Source: Bursaphelenchus xylophilus (lineage: Eukaryota > Nematoda > Chromadorea > Rhabditida > Aphelenchoididae). Taken from it: a DNA stretch of 64,000 bases. The notes under the pieces are model-generated. The model worked only from the letters and a program-made list of their open reading frames with translations, was not told the DNA's origin and searched no databases. Below, piece by piece: positions 25,282-36,800 of the stretch. A program made the translations under genes and the position numbers. Where the stretch lies: the NCBI GenBank assembly GCA_904066235.2, contig CAJFCV020000006.1:5580001-5644000 (forward strand). The letters run 5' to 3'. Position 1 is the stretch's first letter. Each line of letters starts with the position of its first letter.

Positions 25282-25821
25282 ATGAAAACTGCCATCTTCC
25301 AGGTCTTTATTTGTTTTTCTGCCTTCACACATGGGTTCACAGTCTACGGTAGGTTGCCGTAAATATTTTTTGCACCCAAAATTAAGTGCAATTTAATCAG
25401 AACACCATCAGAACAGCGTTTGAAAAGCTTTTATTTTAGGACCGAGTAAAAAGAGTTTACATGTAGACGATTTTATTCTATTTTACGGAATATCACGGTT
25501 TCAGACCGCCAAAGGCCAAAAGACGAACTGAATCCTCAGTTATGGGCGTCCCATTCCGAGATCTTTAATCATCCATCCGGAAAGAAACCCGCCATCAGAC
25601 AAGTGGCTGCTCTACCTCAACTTTTAGAGCGGAATCCTCGCGCTGAAGGGGTCTTCAATAATCTCGAATTCTTTGCCAACCCACAATTTAAGATCAATTG
25701 GGAGAATGAAACGAGGCACAAACACGTTGACCATGTTCTCAAATTCACGGACAATCGTATTACACATGCTGATAGACTAAACCCCGATCTCTTAAATCAA
25801 AGAGTTAAAAAGTTGTCTTGA
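25282..25821 (+). CDS. small secreted protein, family not recognised
   Basis: Two exons, 25282-25348 and 25505-25821, encode about 127 residues. The first exon is a signal peptide (MKTAIFQVFICFSAFTHG, cleavage likely after Gly18). The mature part has no cysteines and is rich in Asn, Arg, His and Leu; notable stretches are LPQLLERNPRAEGVFNNLEF and FTDNRITHADRLNPDLLNQ. It ends RVKKLS, with a dibasic pair, but there is no amidation-type Gly-Arg repeat that would identify a neuropeptide precursor. An acceptor-like GCCTTCAG lies 25 bases or so before the ATG, and an ATTAAA near 25181 could end the upstream message, so it may be the second gene of an operon with the CRAL-TRIO gene. I do not recognise a homologue. 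It is missed by a simple ATG-to-stop scan of the first exon. Confidence 0.7.
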
Positions 25822-26222
25822 ATAACTATTTAATAATAAATTGAAACCATGAATCTACGCGTAAGATTGCCGCGGCATGCCGTCATTTCCGGTTCCTAAA
25901 AATTTATTCTTACGATTTTTTGACTGCTCTTATTATTTTTTAGCAAAAATCTTACAAAATTTCACAAAAAAGTCAGTTTGACAATCAAAATGACAGGTAG
26001 GATACCATCCTTCTTTTACGTTTCTTATTATATTTCTTATTAGTATATAGGGCCTAGCTAACCCTAATTAGATTTCAGTGAGTAATCGAGGTCTTAATCC
26101 AACATCATTATTGTTTGACTGATTGAAAAATCAATTTATGGAAAATACCGCAGTTGCAAGCAATAATCGTAAAATATTTGGGGGGAAATTGAGATTTTAA
26201 GTAGTCGTTTTTGTGGATGAAT

Positions 26223-27082
26223 CTACTTCTGTGCCCATTCGACCTTCTCCTTCTCAGACTGAAAGCATTTGTTTTATAACAGATTTCTTTGCTCAACTCA
26301 CCTCTTCTTCCAGAGCATATTGTTTCTTATCGATGACTTTGAGGTTGTTTCTGAAGTCCACGGTATTGCCCTGCTTTTTCTTGAGTTTGTCAAACTTGGA
26401 GTCGGTCTTTGAAACCTTCTTCAAGGTGGGTTTAACGCTGAAACGAATCGAATCAAGACGCGCTCAACGCCTTACAATTTTCCTCGCAAATCGTTCACAG
26501 CGATAGTCAACTCGTTAATCTCGAAATCCTTTTGACGGACGGTGTAGCTCAGGTCGTACTTATCGCTCTCCAACTCGATGATCCGCTTTTTGAATTGGTC
26601 GGCGATTCGAAGAAGATCGGAATCGGATTGGGAGTCCAGGTCAGGAAGAGGAACGATCCGATCCTGGAGGATTCTCTGCCGTTCCTGTTCTCTCAGCATC
26701 TGCTGCTGCTTCAAATCTTCAGCGGCTTTCAGCATAAGAAGTTTCTGAAAAGGGAGCTCATGAATACCCTCTTTTCAATGAGTGTCAATCCAATTCTGAT
26801 GCCTTACTCGGAGTTTCTTCTTTCTCTCTGGAGTCAAGAAACCCTTCTTGGCCTTCTTCATTCTGCCGGCTTCTTCCAGACGCTTACGGACTTCGGCCTT
26901 TTTGCGTTCACGTTCGGCAGCAGCACGTTCTTGCTGGAAATGGATTGGTTATTCGAGGAGAATTTATATTTTTGAGTACTCATCGCTTACAGTAACCAAT
27001 TGTAAATAAACTCCAAAAATGGCCTTACCTCATCATCTTCGGTTTGTGGGCCTCCCCAACGATAATCTTGCTCGACCTCCAT
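26223..27082 (-). CDS. troponin I
   Basis: Inhibitory subunit of the thin-filament troponin complex in muscle. Five exons or so give about 200 residues. Start ATG 27082 ([18 protein letters not shown]), then the coiled IT-arm region [37 protein letters not shown] and [20 protein letters not shown]; the troponin T-binding helix [18 protein letters not shown]; and the actin/troponin-C inhibitory segment [18 protein letters not shown], which is the clearest signature. It ends KVEWAQK at 26223. The C-terminal tail after the inhibitory region is short compared with the long acidic tails of C. elegans body-wall troponin I. Worms have several isoform genes; which one this is cannot be told. Confidence 0.93.
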
Positions 27083-27295
27083 GATTCTTCCAGAAAACCC
27101 GCAGTTTCCGGGAGTTTGAACTGAAAAGAAATCTCTTTTCCGCAAATCTTTGGCCGAGATCTTCGCGATCCGGGGGCGAGGCCACGACGAAAGGACCTCG
27201 AGATCAGAGAGTGCGCAAGAAAAAGAAAACAAACAATCAGACCGCCTTCCTTTATTTTAAACAACTATATATATTATACATGACAGTGGAGATCT

Positions 27296-27880
27296 TTAAG
27301 CGCGGACACAATCGGCGTCCTGGAACTGGCTGAAGGTGCTGTAACAGTCCATGGAGCGGGCTAGCCGATCGCCGTCCCGAACTAAGTAGTGCTTTCTGAG
27401 TAGATCAGGGCTGGAGTTGGCGGATTGGGAGCCATAAAAGATGCCCTCGGGGTTACCGATCAGGAGATATCGGGCCTTGTCCGTATTCTGACGAGTCATC
27501 AGATGGCACTGGGTATTGCATTCGCGAAGCCAGATAGAAAATGTCTCCGGTTCTAAAATAATTTGATCAAAAAACAATAAAAGTTTCTGTTCAACGACTG
27601 ATAAAACAACATACCCTTGTCTCCGCCGTACCATTCTAAGATCTTCACATCATAAACATCATAATTAGCACCCAACCGTTGTTCAGTCCGTGTTGATACG
27701 ATCCGGAAAATTACAGCTAAAAACAACAATTATTTCTTCTAACTTGCCCTTACCGAATCCTCTCTCCTTAAATTCCGAACATAATTGATCCACACTGGTT
27801 GATTTACAGTTGGTGCACTCGGTCTCACAAGTCACCTCAGCGCAAGTACACGCTCCATTGTCCAGACAGACCGTCTCCAC
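27296..27880 (-). other. C345C/NTR domain coding region of the complement-like gene
   Basis: Exons 23 (end), 24 and 25 encode the netrin-like domain. Cysteine-rich start CLDNGACTCAEVTCETEC parallels the RCAEENC start of the C3 domain; the body includes VIFRIVSTRTEQRL and WYGGDKEPETFSIWLRECN, and the last residues DADCVRA hold the terminal cysteine. In vertebrate C3, C4 and C5 this domain mediates convertase contacts. Here only its presence is shown. Confidence 0.85.
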
Positions 27881-30800
27881 CACCGAGGATTCTGATTTGG
27901 ATTCCAAAAGTGTTCTGACTTCTCTCTTTCGTCGGAAATTGCCAAAGAAGTCGAGCTCCTCCGCACCAATCACCAAAACTCCCACGATTCCATTCATTCT
28001 GGCCACGACTGCGATGGGTGCAAGGTTCTCGGGGATGTAACCGTTGCTGGGTTCATTGATTGTGAGTTCATACGTAGCCGGAGAATCTTTTTGGAGGCCT
28101 CCAAGGACAAAATGAGCGGCCGTGTGACTGAATTCGATTGGTCTGATTACGGTGACATCGGTTGAAAAGTATTCTTTTTTCGATGTGAAGCCGGTGAAAA
28201 GACCGTGCTCGATTTGAATGGTCTTCAATAACGCCGAATGGGGTCTGAATTTATGTAAAATTACACCGCCTTCATCGCTTACGTAATGGTGACCACTTGA
28301 GTAAACGAATTATTAGGATTTCTCCTTTGTCTCAGCTTGATTTCCACCGGATAAATGTCGTTGGGGTCTCGCTTCGATCGTTTTCTCTTCTCCGTTAATA
28401 CTCTTACTCCCAGAACCAAAGGAGAATCACCAAATGATGAGACGTGCACCTTCTTAGCACTTGTTGGGAGCTGAATTGAAATAAATTCAACAAGTTATTA
28501 CTTACACTCAGTGCTAACGGGAGATCTGTTTCATTGAAGGTTCGTCCTGCACTCTCTCCTTCCACAGAGATGTTGCCCATCAAATGTCGAGTTAGTCGGT
28601 GACCAATTTGATGTTTCCCATATACATACAACGCTCGGAGGCCAAAGTAGGTACCCTAGAATTCAATGTAGCATACACTTGTATCTAAAACAACTTGAAA
28701 ATAGTAATTCTCATACCACAGGACTGCCATATTGACCGTTGCTGTCCTGTTGTTCGACCAGCCATTTGCTGAGCTTGTCAAAATCAATCAAATTCTTCCA
28801 GTAATTGTAATCATCGTCCTTAGTTGTGAAAGCCAGCATGCCCAAAGAATTGGCGAGGACGTCAGCATTCTAAAAGTATTCATTTATTCTCAATGTAGAC
28901 AATAAATACTACCTTCTGAACGCTATCTTCCATTATATCTGCTGGTCCGTTCTCTTCGTTCTTCAAATTTACACGCCAAAAGGGAACTTGGTTTACTAAA
29001 ACAACAAGATCTTACAAACCTGAGAAAACTACACTTACAGTCTGCCTTTTGCATTAGTCGATCCTTCTTTATGATAGCAGTGGATGTCGTAACAACCCTC
29101 GCCAGAGCTGCATCAACTCTCATGTCTCTATAATTCTGACCGGCTTCGTCGAACCTGATGGTGTAGATGTCTTTCCAGGCCGTTGAATTGGAAACACATT
29201 CGTATTTCTTACAATCACGTCCAACCCAACTGATCAGGGCCAAGAGGAAGTCCTTTCGATCCTTTTCTTCCTTCTAAATCAATACGATAATCTCTCAACC
29301 ATTACCCCAAGCAAACTTACAAAGCTCATTCCATCAACATACGATGGTTGTCGATGCAATGGGAGGGTCTTAGCCAGCTCTTTAAAATACTCCATGGGAC
29401 CACAAACATATTGTTCCGCGGCATTTTGTTCGCACAATAAAGAGGTGGCCAGGAGACTGAGCAAAGGATCTCGCTGGAATGGGGTCGAAGGGGCACCGTA
29501 TTCACCAAACCCACAAGCGGGATTCTGATGTCCGGAATGACAATCGGAATAAGTCAAGAGCTCGGAAAGCACTAAAACCAAAGATTTTAATATAATTATA
29601 AGTTTTTGGACAAGCACTTACAGCTCCCAATGGCCGTATTATATTCTTCGTCTTCTTTGTTTTGTCGAATCTTTTGATAAGTCAATTGGGAGAGTCCCTT
29701 GATCACCGAACCCAGTCCATAGGATACTGTAAGATCGCGGCGTTGCCTACTCAGGAGTCGAAGCCGGTTCTTTTTTGGTTTGGATTCCACCAACGAATAC
29801 TCCCATTCTGAAGCGTACGGTAATGAAAGCCGAAGCCCCAAGTCTTACCCGACAATTCCATCTCCGAATTATAAATGTTCTCATTGGATTGGACCTTCAC
29901 ATCAGCCAGCATTGTCCCGTTCTCCATGAAATCCTTTTCAAATTCTAAAACAGTTCATGGAAATAAAGAAATTGTAATCAATGTCATGCGGAGTGTGATG
30001 TAAAACAAACCAATCACATCGACCATTTGTGGACCTCCCGCATCCATCAATAACATGGTTGGTCGACTTATTGGACGTTGAAGGACCATCTTCCGGAAGT
30101 GTTCATCCAGATCCACCCTGTTCCCAACCCTCACATTCAACTGGATTCGATCATGGACATACAAACCGTCATCTCGACAATGCCATCGCCCTACCGAAAA
30201 GGTTGGATTATCGACCAATTTGAATGTAAGTTTATGGTCTCCCGTCTTCAGGAACTTGACAAAAATGGTCTTGATCACAGATTGGCCCGGCTCCAGGGTG
30301 ATCTGACTGTATTCCACCTCTCCCAACATCCCATTCGATCCGACATCACCGCAGACAAGTGGGGAAAAAAAGTCGAAACAGATCGAGAGCTGAACAAATC
30401 TAATTAGATCAATATTCTCACCTGTTTGCTTTCGGTGTGGTCTCCACTGACCGTAATCCTCGCTTGAATAGTCTCGTTCTCATAGACATGAAGTGGAATA
30501 TCAACATTCATGTAGATCTTCCGTTCAATCTGAATGTTATGAATCCCTGTTTTGCACATATTCTGACGTCCGTTGGTCCAGAATCCAGATTGCAGCACAA
30601 ATTTGGTGACCGAATGTTGACCTTGAAGAGTCAGAGAGTGTTTTCCACTTTCCCTGGAAATGGGTTAGATTACATAACGAAAAGCTTACGGTATGACGTA
30701 ATCTTCAAAGAGCCACACTTCGGGGAAGAATTCTCGAATAAAATCTTTGGTGGTCTTGTCCTGAGTGGGGACTGGGGTGTTGCTGATGGGATCATCTTGG

Positions 30801-33800
30801 ACTGGAACCTGCTTCGTTTCCTCTGCCTTGTTTCCAACGAAATCGAACGCACCTTAAAATAGCCTTTTCCTAGAGAAAAAGAACATACTGGACATCAGAA
30901 CATTGTGAAGGCGAGTGACCGAGGTAGTTGCCGGAGTCCCGTCGGTCAGTGGGCCCATCACCATGTTGTTTATCTTTCCTCCACACTCTGATTTCAGCAT
31001 TCCCAGACAAGTATCCGATATTCCCGATTTCCCAGTGCAAAAATTGAGGTTGCAATCGATAAGAACGGATGCCGCATCTTTACAAACTTTCACTAAAATA
31101 CGAATGAGAAGGAAGCAATCAACGTACCAGTATTTCCGAACAATTCCTTGGAGTCCACAAGGCCAGAAATGAACGAATTTTGATTGGAAAGGTCAGGTTT
31201 AGAGAACTCAGGGAAGAAAAACAACTTGTTTCTCTTATTATGTAAATGGTGCGTCAGAAAAGTCTCAAGCCGAGAGTCGATGACTCTGAGAAGAGCCAGA
31301 GAATGGGGTGTCCCCGTAAGGGTCACATCAATATTCTCTCCGACTTGGATGTGATTCTTGGACAAAGCAATTCCAAACTATAAGAAATTACAAGACATTG
31401 TGTCTGCTCAGATATTAACTTCAAAATGTAACACTTCTTAACCATTTCCTTACCTTGCTGTTGGGGCATTTCTCAGTGTCGGCCATAAAAGTCCACATGT
31501 CGAACTTGTTGTCACTGGCACTGGCCGAATACACATAGAAAGTGCAGATTCCATTCAGCGAGCCGGTCACTTCAATCGATAACCTTCCAGTTGTAATTTG
31601 TTCGTATCTCTTTAGTTGCCCATCACAAACAACCTAAAGAAATAAGCAAAACAAAAGCGCCTACCGCATAGTTAAGATCGTTGAGATGCTCCACTTTAGC
31701 TTCGAATACATCTCCTTCCCGGTATATAAATTTCAGCGGCTTTCTGACAGAAATCCAATTGAAGTGAATTTTATCGGAGTCGTGGATGAATGGTAATGCC
31801 AGCATTTCTTCAGGTCCCTTTTTGGCTTCTCCATTGGTCTTGACGGCCGCCTGAAATGACTTCCGACTATCATATAACGTGGCATAGAGATCAGATCAAT
31901 TCTCGGACAAAAAAACTGTTTAATCTACGATTTTAGAACACTCTTTACAAAAGTCTTACTAGACAACCCAGGAATGACGTCATTCTAAAGAAATAAAAAG
32001 GAAGGAAATATTAATGTACCTTGATGATGTTGACCAGACAGTTTTCATTCACTTCCAATTTGACTGCATAAAATCCTTGGTGTTCTTGGGCGTGGGGATG
32101 ACTGACCCGGCCATTGTAATTCCGGTTTTTAGAGACACAATGCTCTTCGACATAGAGTCGTTCATTGGTGGAGAGTTTGGAGAGATATCGGATCTAAATT
32201 ATATGTGGGGATCATAAAAAATGGATATGATTTTGATTACATATAAAAATGCATATATCGTATCTTCGCCATCAAATCATCTTGTTAATTTGATGTAAAT
32301 CACGGCTTTATATTTTATATTACTTTAGATGCCTGATACTATCTCAAAACATTCAAATTTTGTCCAACTCATTCAAATTTGAAGCTTCAAAATCTCAAGT
32401 TGTAATACTTGGCCACTCCAAAAGCCCTTTATATTTTACAATAAAAATGCTTGAAATGTAGCCTTACAATTATCAAAAGGTGTAAAATTATTGTCACTTT
32501 TTAGCTCCAAAAGAAATAACTCCAATTTTGTGGTCGAGATGATACTCGGATCTTAGAATTGTCATGCTGTGCTCTACAATAATATGACCAATCCGACTTT
32601 TCGACTTCCTTTTCCTTTACTGGGATCGCTCTCTTTCGTGGACCGCGTTTACGGCCGTTTCTGTCAATTTGACGGATTTTTCATTAAATTTGGAACGAAT
32701 AAATATATGTACGTAAAGCCATCTTCACAGAAAGAATTTGCGGGTGTAATGTGTTCCGAAGTAGACATGGCCGGAAGGGGTCGACCCGACCAGTTTAAAA
32801 TTGCCTTTGGCCAGCCCAGTTGGGCTCGCTACAATAACAATTAAGCCACCGCGATATTTGCGGAATTTGGTCATTTGCGGATGTGTGACACTTGCGGAAT
32901 TCGGAACAAATGCTTTTAAAATTCCTGTTTTCACCTTCCTTCTTCAACCTGTTAATTTTTTTAGACCTATATAAAGTGTGCTATGTAAAAATGTAAAAAA
33001 ATATCTGTGAATTTTTTTTTACAAAATTTGAGAACCTTTTTTATGAGATTGCACTGACATCGGACATAGGTCACATATTTTTTTTTATAAATTACCTTTA
33101 TTTAGAGCAGAGACAGTATGCAAAACGTGGAGAGCAGTCAGAAAGTAAAAGACTTTTTCTCCATAATCCTATTTTTGTGTAGAAAAATATATTTTTTTGT
33201 GTAAATACTCCTCTAACAATAAGGTAGACATAGGCGTAAGACTTTTCATCGCGAAAAGTATATTTTTGCCGACTTTCGATCAAAGATCTCGGTCGTTTCT
33301 GCAAAACGCGGTGTAGGAGTCCCGCATAAATCTTAGAAAAAATAAATCTAAGTTTATGTTGGGTTTCATCAAAATCTGAGCATTGCACTTGGATTACTTC
33401 CCTAGCCGTTACATAAGAAAATGCGGCATTTCCCGTAATTCTCGCTACAAAGTATGGAAAAAGTAAGCAGAGACAACAATTAAAGACATCTTAGAGAATA
33501 TTTTATGGATTTCCGTGCCCAAAAAAGAACTGTGTTTTGTCATTTTAGAGTCCCCGAGGGTCATTTTCCATGTTCCTGGGTGGTCTTTTTGTTATCCGTG
33601 CCTCTTTTCTGGATCAAGACTGCATTACAGTAATTGACTTTTGTTCGAAAATTTTTAATCCGTAAGTTTCTCACCTATTTTTAATATTTTTGTTGTGCAA
33701 TCAAAGTATTTACAATTACTGTTTATGACATCGTCAGTTTCCGGGACTTTACCACTACTATTTACCGTGATTACTATTTATATTGCCTAGTAATAGGTAC

Positions 33801-36800
33801 GTCTAGAGTTAATTACAACTGTAGGGAGGACGTCAGAAGTAGCGGTTCAGGAAAGTGTTCCAAATTAATGCGGACATCCCCTCAGGCATCCGACCACTAA
33901 TTCGAGGATAATTAGGCTTAGGGCGTTTATGCCCGTAATGTTGCAAATTCAGAGAGTCATTACAAAAAGTAGTGTTTTGAGGGGAAGGAGATGCTCGGAT
34001 TAGAAAAGATTGAATTTCGGGGGTCATGGAGAGATCACCGGAGGCGTCAGTTTACCTTCTATGACGTCATATTACGGGTATAAACTCTCCTGAGGTGATT
34101 CTTGGCCTCTTCCCTACATTTTCAGGCGAAACAACTTACTTAAAACATAACTTTTGCTAGCTTTGTGCCTAGATTCTTGGCTCTTCAAATTGGATGTGAT
34201 TATCTCTCCCGATGTTATTTTGATTATGATTCCTCTATGTCAAGATGACTAATTTCGGACTCTTTTTTTTAATTAATTTTCCGCATTCCCATTTCGGAAA
34301 AAAGATCCTTCCGACCTTTCCCATCTTGTACTCCACCCGTTTTTGTAACGTAAAACCTACATATAGATATATTTCCTTTGTATCTTTGGTAACGAACGGC
34401 CGTGATGGAATGATCTCCAGTTCGGGCCCTTTAGGACTGTATTCTATGGCCAAAGTCTCGGATTCCTGGTTGCTGTCGGTTACTGTAGCCACTAACTGGA
34501 CTGTGGAGTTGATGTTGTTGCAGTTGGAGAGGGAAACGTTGGCCAAGAAGATTCCGTTTTTGACCTGCAAAAGATTTATGTATTATGTACACTAATGTGA
34601 CCAATACTACATGATTCCGTGAGAAATTCCTAATCAAATGTGTGAAAAATGGAAGAGTTTTCTTCCTAGTCCGTTATCTGAAGACAAATTTACAATTTCG
34701 GAGTTTTCTCGACTCATTTCTGCTGTTTTCTTGTTGTTAATGACATCTCGGGCCTCCAAGCCATTATCAAATACGATCTTTCTCCTCTTTTACCCCATCA
34801 AAGGCCTCCCACAAAATCTTTTCTAACGAGACCAACAACTTCTCGGCCTAATGGGCCAAACATTTATGTGTCCCGAGCACTTACAGTCATTTAAGTTGCA
34901 TGGCGAATCAAGGAGTTTGCATGTCATTTGTGAGGGAGAATGCTCGTAAAAAGGTTTTTATTTTTCGCAGATCATCCGATCATACCATGTCTGTATGATC
35001 TCTCTGTATCCCCTCATCTCCATTGCGTATGCAAATTCGGGTATTGTTTCGGAAATGTAATTAAGGATTAAGCCGCGGGCTTTGCGTGGTAGGCCCATTA
35101 ATCATCATCCAGGAGAGTATGCTCTTTGCATTCCAGCAAGAGGAACGTCAGAACGTGCTGTCATCGTTCCGGAGTTGTGGGTTCGGCCGATTATATATTT
35201 AAATGACATTACTCTCCGACTTGAGGCAACAATTAATGCGTTCGCTTAGCTATATGCGATGTTTTGCAATCCGTGTACAATAGAATACATAAAGCGCTAG
35301 ATTGGGAAGTAAATTTGACAGTGTTTACATCTCGATGACTTCATAGGACAATTAAGTTGTGCTCTTTACCGAGGAAACGGTGTAATTACGGGGTTAATTG
35401 GGACAGGTACTATTAAATTGTATTCACTTGACATCCAGCTTATACACATTGTAGATGATGAACTGCCCAAAATCAAACTTTTTATCCTAATTCCTACTAT
35501 GTAAATCTTACTATAATTTTTACCACTTTGAGCCGCTCTTCACAATCCTTACAACTTTAGTTTGCGTGTTCTAGTTTGGAACAGTCTATTCGCGAACTCC
35601 CCCAATTATCTGCAATTTCATAACCTCATAATGACGTGGAGTCAAGTTTAAGGAAAAGAATATGAAGTTAAGAAGGTATTTGATACATACAAAAGTCTCA
35701 GTCCCGAGCTTTGACTGTTTTTTCTACTACAATATGCAAGGTTCATGGTGCTTTGCATATATAACAGGCATGATTACATTTCCGGAGAAATCCTTTACTT
35801 CTCGGAAGCCCTGAAATCAATTGGTTGGCCAAAGTTTGTGATCATAATTGTTAACTGGTTCCTTCCTTGAGTTCAACGCACTTCCCATTTCCCCTTACAT
35901 CTCTCCATTTGTCTCCACATATCCTTCCGCGCCTTGAGGGCCTTATTGTAGTCGGGCGTTGTATTTTAAAATATATTTAAATTAAGTTTGGGGCAAAAAG
36001 GGCCTCGAACAAACACCTGTTGGGATGTAGATGTTGATGGTGAAGGTGTGGGGTGTCGCCATTTCCATTTTGCCCTGCGGGTCCGCTTTTCTTCCCTCTG
36101 GCCGGTTGCCTGGATAAAAATCCTGAACCGAGGGCCGCTTTCTGGCCGCGTTTTATCACGCAATCAGACTTGATTATGGCCTCAAGACATGAATGCAAAT
36201 TTGGAGAGATTTAATTCTAAAGGCGGGATAAAAAGCGGGCGAAAGGGAGTTCATCTTCTGCTACACCAATTTACTGTATGATTACTAATGAATCAGCAGG
36301 TGTCCCACACTTTACTTGTACTCTTCATTCCCTTCTGTTGTGATGCCTGTTAAGTTGTAAACTACAGATCGAATGTCGGTTTGTTATGACACACGCACAT
36401 AAATAGCATGTTTGAATATGTAACATCGCGTTTCGTGGGTTTGTTAGAAGTGGAAGAAAGTAGGGCCCGAAATTAGAATCAACGTGTTTTGCACCCTTTA
36501 CTTCATCGTAATCATTTCTTTTCCTCGGGGGAAATCGCTTGTTCTATTTCAAAATCCAAAGATAAATTACTGTAATTTTTAACATGCGCTTCTTCGCGAT
36601 TTTCGCCATAAAAAATTGTTTTTTGTCGAAATGGTTTACGGGGCCATAAACGTTCTGAAGTTTACAGTTTTTGGGATTTCTGTAAACCCCGAGCTAGATA
36701 TTGCAGAGATATCTCGATTATTTGCAACCTAATTTGCGCGATATTTAGTCAGAAACAACCCCTAGTTTCTTTAACGATTCCCTTCTCTATTATATACTAT

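Noticed and set aside
32569..32844. 91-codon frame in a complement-gene intron
   Set aside because: Starts at a non-ATG codon in its listed form, has no signal or domain, and no neighbouring exons.
33098..33388. Minus-strand frame SDFDETQHKLRFIF
   Set aside because: Similar reading frames at 51.1 kb are explained by a shared non-coding repeat; both are broken.
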